Position numbers and translations under genes: made by a program. Shown piece after piece: positions 61,364 to 64,000 of a DNA stretch of 64,000 bases; position 1 is the stretch's first letter; every line of letters starts with the position of its first letter. The notes below the pieces were generated by a model, which saw only the letters and a list, made by a program, of their open reading frames with translations, made no database searches and had not been told where the DNA came from. Source of the stretch: Comamonas testosteroni (lineage in GTDB: Bacteria; Pseudomonadota; Gammaproteobacteria; Burkholderiales; Burkholderiaceae_C); the NCBI RefSeq assembly GCF_000761245.1, contig NZ_AWOR01000099.1, positions 62,001 to 126,000 of the forward strand. The letters are read 5' to 3'.

Positions 61364-62995
61364 TTAGAGCGCTGTCAATGTCCATCTCCCAGAGGCAAAG
61401 CTGAGCTGGTGCGTCAACTCAAGAGCCTGGAGCAGCATCGCATCGTGCGAGACGATGAGCAGCGTGCCTGGGTATTGGCGCAACATGTTCTCCAACGCCT
61501 GCAGGGACGGCAGATCCAGGTGGTTGTCGGGCTCGTCCAGCAGCAGCAATTGAGCAGGTTCGTCGCGGTAGAGCGCGCAGGCCATGGCGGCCTTGAGGCG
61601 TTCGCCCCCGCTGAGCTGTCCGCTGGGCTGGTCGACATGGCGCGCGTCCAGCCCTAGCTGCGCCAAGCGCATGCGCTGCAGCGACTCGGGCGTGCACGGA
61701 CTCGCGGCCAGCAACTGGCCCAGTACCGACGATGCGGGTTGCAGCAGGCTCTGGTGCTGGTCGAGCACGGCATGCGTCACATTCAGCTTGCATTCGCCCG
61801 CCAGCGGCTGCAGCTGAGCGGCCAGCAGTTGCAGCAGCGTGGACTTGCCGCAGCCGTTTGGTCCGGTGATGGCCATGCGTTGACCGGCGCGCAGCACAAG
61901 GCTCAGAGGTGAGTGCCTTGCCACATGAGGCAGTTGCACTTCGCGCAGCTCGGCCACTATGCGATCTCCGAGGTTCGTCAGTCCCTGCGGCAGATGCCAG
62001 TGAATGCTCTCGGCTTGCCAGTCCACCTGGCGCTGAAGCGCCAGGGCGGCTTCGCGCACGCTCTGGTTCAGAGCTTCACGCGCTGCGGTCTGCTGGGGCG
62101 CCAGCTTGCCGCCTGAAGCTTGGGCGCGCTCCTTGCCTGCGTCCAGCAGAATCTTGGCCTGGTTGCCGTTCTTGCCCAGTTTTTCACCGCGTGCCTGCCT
62201 GCGACTCTGGCGTTCCTGCTGCGTGCGCAAGGCCTGCTCGGCGCGGCTGCGCTCCTGCTTGAGGCGGGCCAACTCGTCTTGTGCATTCTGGCTTTTTTGG
62301 CGCTGGACTTCTCTGTAGAAAGAGTAGTTTCCGCCATAGATGTTGATTGCGCTGGGGGTCAGTTCCGCAACAGCGTCCATGACCTCCAGCAAGACTCTGT
62401 CATGGCTGATCAGCAGCAGGCCGCTGCGCCATTTCTGTAGTTGCTGCGCCAGGGCAGAGCGGCTGGCAGCGTCCAGGTGATTGCTGGGCTCGTCCAGAAT
62501 CAGAAAGTCGGCCTGGGACAGTTGTGCACCCAGCAGCGCCACGCGCATGGCCTGGCCGCCGCTGAGCTGGCTGGCAGGTGTTTGCGGTCCCAGCTGAGGC
62601 AGGCCGATCCGTTCAAGCTGCATCTGAAACTGCTGACGTATGTCCCAGCGCTCGGCCAGCAGTTCGTAGTCGCTGGCTTCGCAGCTGCCTTGTTCGATAC
62701 GCTCCAGTGCCTGCAGCGTGTCGCCCAGGCCTGCGAGTGCAGCAAGGTTCAGGCCGGGACGCGATGCCAGCGGGTTTTGCGGCAGATAGTGAATGCGGCG
62801 CGCTCGTGTCACGCTGCCGCCGCCGGGAGACAACTCTCCAGCCAGGATGCGGGCCAGTACGGTTTTGCCCACGCCATTGCGGCCCACCAGCGCCGTGCGC
62901 TGTGAGCCGAAGCTGCAGCAAAGATTGGAAAAGAGCGGCCACCCGTTGGGCAGCGTGTAGGTGACGCCATGCAGCGTCAGGCGAGCTTCTGTCAT
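61364..62995 (-). CDS. ABC-F family ATPase
   Basis: A 543-residue protein with two ABC cassettes and no membrane helices. Walker A GRNGVGKT and GPNGCGKST, signature LSGGQ and LSGGERLK, Walker B LILDEPSNHLD and LLLDEPDNHLD are intact. Between them is a long charged helical linker rich in Lys, Arg and Gln (about 235-330). ABC-F proteins bind the ribosomal E site; some give antibiotic resistance, others regulate translation. Subclass unclear. The start is ATG 62995 (MTEARLTLHG); earlier ATGs exist at 63025 and 63040. Confidence 0.92.
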   Translation of the reverse strand: MTEARLTLHGVTYTLPNGWPLFSNLCCSFGSQRTALVGRNGVGKTVLARILAGELSPGGGSVTRARRIHYLPQNPLASRPGLNLAALAGLGDTLQALERIEQGSCEASDYELLAERWDIRQQFQMQLERIGLPQLGPQTPASQLSGGQAMRVALLGAQLSQADFLILDEPSNHLDAASRSALAQQLQKWRSGLLLISHDRVLLEVMDAVAELTPSAINIYGGNYSFYREVQRQKSQNAQDELARLKQERSRAEQALRTQQERQSRRQARGEKLGKNGNQAKILLDAGKERAQASGGKLAPQQTAAREALNQSVREAALALQRQVDWQAESIHWHLPQGLTNLGDRIVAELREVQLPHVARHSPLSLVLRAGQRMAITGPNGCGKSTLLQLLAAQLQPLAGECKLNVTHAVLDQHQSLLQPASSVLGQLLAASPCTPESLQRMRLAQLGLDARHVDQPSGQLSGGERLKAAMACALYRDEPAQLLLLDEPDNHLDLPSLQALENMLRQYPGTLLIVSHDAMLLQALELTHQLSFASGRWTLTAL

Positions 62996-63163
62996 AGAAC
63001 CATGCGATGGGTTGATGCCTAACATCCCCAGGCTGCACATGTGGACGGCAGCGATTGGGAGGAGGGGAGGTGGCCGTCAATCAGACGGCGGCATCAATGG
63101 CGCATGGGTGAAGAGCCTCGGTGGAAGTTGAAGTGGTCGATTTTAGGCTGTGCGGCGGCGAGG

Positions 63164-64000
63164 TCAAGCAAGGTGTCGCGTGGATACCGCTGCCTGATTG
63201 CCGAACTTCGCCAGCACCGTCAGCACGCTGGCGACCGCAGGATTCAGCGTTGGCAATTGGCGATGGGCGATGGCCATGGGGCGCATCAAGGTGGGTGACA
63301 GATGCCGTATTTGCACGCTGCTCAGTTGCTGCTGCTCTTCCATGGCTTCCAGCGGCAGCAGGGCCGCAGCCTGACCGGCCGCCGCCAGGCTTTTGAGCGC
63401 CTCGGTATAGGTCAGCGCAACGAACGGCCGAGGACTCAGGCCTGCCTGGCCGAACCAGCCGGCAATCAGGCCGTGCATCTGCGTGGCGGAGGCAAAGCAG
63501 GCCCAGGGGCGGCTTGCCAGCCATTCGGGGCTGACCCGTTCGGGGACCTCCCAGGCGGCGGGCAACAGGGCCACCATGGGATCGTTACGCCAGGGCGTGA
63601 GCATGATCTCGGCCGTCTCCGCCTGCGGGCTGGCGACCAGGCCGATATCGAGCGTTCCGGCCTTGAGGCGCTGCACGGAGTCAGCCGAGCCCACAGCCTC
63701 CAGCTTGATGTCTATGCCCGGGTTGTGACGACTCAGTGCGTCGAGCATCAGCGGAAACAGCCGGATGTTGACCCCGGCCGATACGCCCACCTTGACCAAG
63801 CCGGCGCGGCCGCTGGCGTGACGCTGCACCTGATCGATCAGGTCGTCGCCAGCCTCGAGCAGCTTGCGTCCTTTCTGCACCAGTACCTGGCCGGCCGATG
63901 TCAGCTCCGCTTGACGCCTGCCGCGCAGCAACAGCGTGGCGTTCATGCGCGCCTCCAGCTCCTTGATGTGCAGGCTGACCGTGGGTGGTGCCAGATGCAG
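63164..64000 (-). CDS. LysR-family regulator, 5' end outside the window
   Basis: At least 279 residues, cut by the window edge before the start. The visible helix-turn-helix remnant LHLAPPTVSLHIKELEARMN and the NATLLLRGRRQAELTSAGQV continuation are LysR-type, followed by a full effector domain ending ...STRHLA. Only about the first 20-30 residues are missing. Target unknown; the ABC-F gene downstream is not obviously linked. Confidence 0.9.
   Translation of the reverse strand: MHLAPPTVSLHIKELEARMNATLLLRGRRQAELTSAGQVLVQKGRKLLEAGDDLIDQVQRHASGRAGLVKVGVSAGVNIRLFPLMLDALSRHNPGIDIKLEAVGSADSVQRLKAGTLDIGLVASPQAETAEIMLTPWRNDPMVALLPAAWEVPERVSPEWLASRPWACFASATQMHGLIAGWFGQAGLSPRPFVALTYTEALKSLAAAGQAAALLPLEAMEEQQQLSSVQIRHLSPTLMRPMAIAHRQLPTLNPAVASVLTVLAKFGNQAAVSTRHLA

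Noticed and set aside
1..64000. CRISPR arrays, tRNA, rRNA, insertion sequences, prophage genes
   Set aside because: Read for regularly spaced repeats, cloverleaf patterns and transposase or phage motifs; none found.

Overview
The window looks like chromosome of a Comamonadaceae betaproteobacterium, most likely Comamonas or a close relative. This is inferred from high G+C coding sequence, a tandem glycine riboswitch before gcvT, a Bug-type solute receptor, a LexA-controlled imuA-imuB-dnaE2 mutagenesis cassette, and small hairpin repeats of the AATAGCTG...AGCGCTT kind between genes. No rRNA, tRNA, CRISPR array, insertion sequence or prophage was recognised. Both edges cut genes: gcvT on the left and a LysR regulator on the right.

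1-12.4 kb: gcvT with its riboswitch; a TonB-like lipoprotein and a metallo-beta-lactamase-fold hydrolase; a small TPR protein; a MarR-headed tripartite efflux operon (marR, outer membrane factor, emrA-like, emrB-like); a CopD-like membrane protein; a small conserved-looking protein; and katG.

12.6-27.4 kb: a PAS-LuxR regulator divergent from scoA/DUF3806-like/scoB (ketone-body CoA transferase) with a near-perfect palindrome between them; an HD-GYP phosphodiesterase; imuA-imuB-dnaE2 behind a LexA box; a lipoprotein joining a class A acid phosphatase-like domain to autotransporter-type repeats; and a chemoreceptor.

27.4-37.7 kb: two tandem exported agmatine-deiminase-like enzymes divergent from a LysR regulator; an AsmA-like protein; a LysR regulator divergent from an arylsulfotransferase-like protein and a Bug receptor; and an RluA-type pseudouridine synthase.

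37.8-48.2 kb: a second complete efflux cassette (tetR, 14-TM MFS pump with a long tail, membrane fusion protein, outer membrane factor) behind a perfect palindromic operator; a membrane-anchored protein with two ribosomal L7/L12-like segments; a YwqG-like protein; a glutamine amidotransferase; the Kup potassium transporter; and a carboxymuconolactone decarboxylase-family protein.

48.4-64 kb: a translationally coupled FAN1-type nuclease and an iron-sulfur helicase with a RecB/Cas4-like N-terminal nuclease domain; a SUFU-domain protein; a molbindin overlapping trmO; a GNAT acetyltransferase; a DUF1232 protein; a crotonase / TetR / acyl-CoA ligase catabolic cluster; an exported choloylglycine hydrolase-family enzyme; a small lipoprotein; an ABC-F ATPase; and the partial LysR gene.

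Most genes belong to known families. The observations most worth following are the FAN1 + nuclease-helicase pair, the L7/L12-like membrane protein, the DUF3806-like gene inside scoAB, the phosphatase-autotransporter-repeat lipoprotein, the exported deiminase pair, and hairpin repeats that appear to have been inserted in frame into coding sequence.
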